DNA of 6,269 nt from Planctomycetota bacterium (lineage in GTDB: Bacteria > Planctomycetota > Planctomycetia > Pirellulales > Lacipirellulaceae), in the NCBI GenBank assembly GCA_022615465.1, contig JAKEGR010000385.1, positions 1 to 6,269 of the forward strand. The letters run 5' to 3'. A program made the position numbers and the translations under genes. The notes below the pieces were generated by a model. It did not search any database and was not told the origin of the DNA. It saw only the letters and a list, made by a program, of their open reading frames with translations. Positions within the stretch are counted from its first letter, which is position 1; every line of letters starts with the position of its first letter. Positions 6,164 through 6,269 of this stretch are shown here, piece by piece.

Positions 6164-6269
6164 TTCGTTCGTTGCCTGGCGTCGGCCGACAAGCTGAAAA
6201 AATTGTCATACCACGTTGCCTCGATATCCGGCCTTGCGGCCGGTGCTAAATCACCCAACTCCTGAATCC
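6164..6269 (+). other. Region after nuoL with no supported gene
   Basis: The last 106 nt carry two GC palindromes, GTCGGCCGAC (6181-6190) and a hairpin at 6228-6243, separated by an A-rich patch. A GTG at 6243 opens a frame of nine codons to the edge and could be the start of the next gene, presumably nuoM. It has no Shine-Dalgarno site and too little sequence to identify, so no gene is called. Confidence 0.45.
6228..6243 (+). repeat. Perfect 6-bp GC hairpin downstream of nuoL
   Basis: CCGGCC (6228-6233) and GGCCGG (6238-6243) are separated by a TTGC tetraloop, so the transcript can form a stable short hairpin 64 nt after the nuoL stop. No T-run follows, so it does not look like an intrinsic terminator. 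It could be an RNA-processing or stability element between nuoL and the next gene, or a chance product of GC-rich sequence. Confidence 0.4.

Noticed and set aside
6243..6269. GTG-initiated frame at the right edge as the start of nuoM
   Set aside because: Only nine codons are visible, without a ribosome binding site or recognisable NuoM N-terminus. Position alone is not enough for a gene call.

Overview
The window looks like bacterial chromosome, moderately GC-rich, from an ordinary housekeeping region. It holds the membrane-arm half of a respiratory complex I (NADH:quinone oxidoreductase) operon, transcribed rightward. Divergent from it, on the left, is a cyclic-di-GMP phosphodiesterase-type HD-GYP gene. 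The long NuoH (426 aa) and NuoL (800 aa), the weak or absent Shine-Dalgarno sites and the unusual gene order suggest a planctomycete (Pirellulales-like) or a relative. That placement is an inference from style, not a database result.

Left part, minus strand (1-1089): an HD-GYP gene with all signature residues intact. Its TGA stop overlaps, as ATGA, the ATG of a further minus-strand reading frame that runs off the left edge. The two probably form a translationally coupled pair. Between the HD-GYP start and nuoH (1090-1428) lies a divergent intergenic region. It holds a small stem-loop in the HD-GYP leader and an operator-like palindrome with a tandem repeat about 65 bp before nuoH.

Right part, plus strand (1429-6163): nuoH, nuoJ, nuoK and nuoL, tightly packed with gaps of 2, 71 and 48 nt. 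NuoH forms the quinone-site junction with the peripheral arm. NuoJ and NuoK carry the first part of the proton path. NuoL is the distal antiporter-like pump with the lateral helix. The key charged residues of NuoK and NuoL are all present, so the encoded arm looks functional. nuoI, which normally sits between nuoH and nuoJ, is missing, and nuoA-G are not upstream. The peripheral arm must therefore be encoded elsewhere or be of another kind. nuoM and nuoN would be expected just beyond the right edge. The last 106 nt hold only two GC-rich palindromes and no supported gene.

I see no mobile element, CRISPR array, tRNA or rRNA, and no clearly novel system. The points most worth a second look are the gene order without nuoI, the two soluble insertions and the apparent C-terminal repeat in NuoL, the polar tail of NuoH, the operator-like palindrome before nuoH, and the unidentified gene coupled to the HD-GYP gene.
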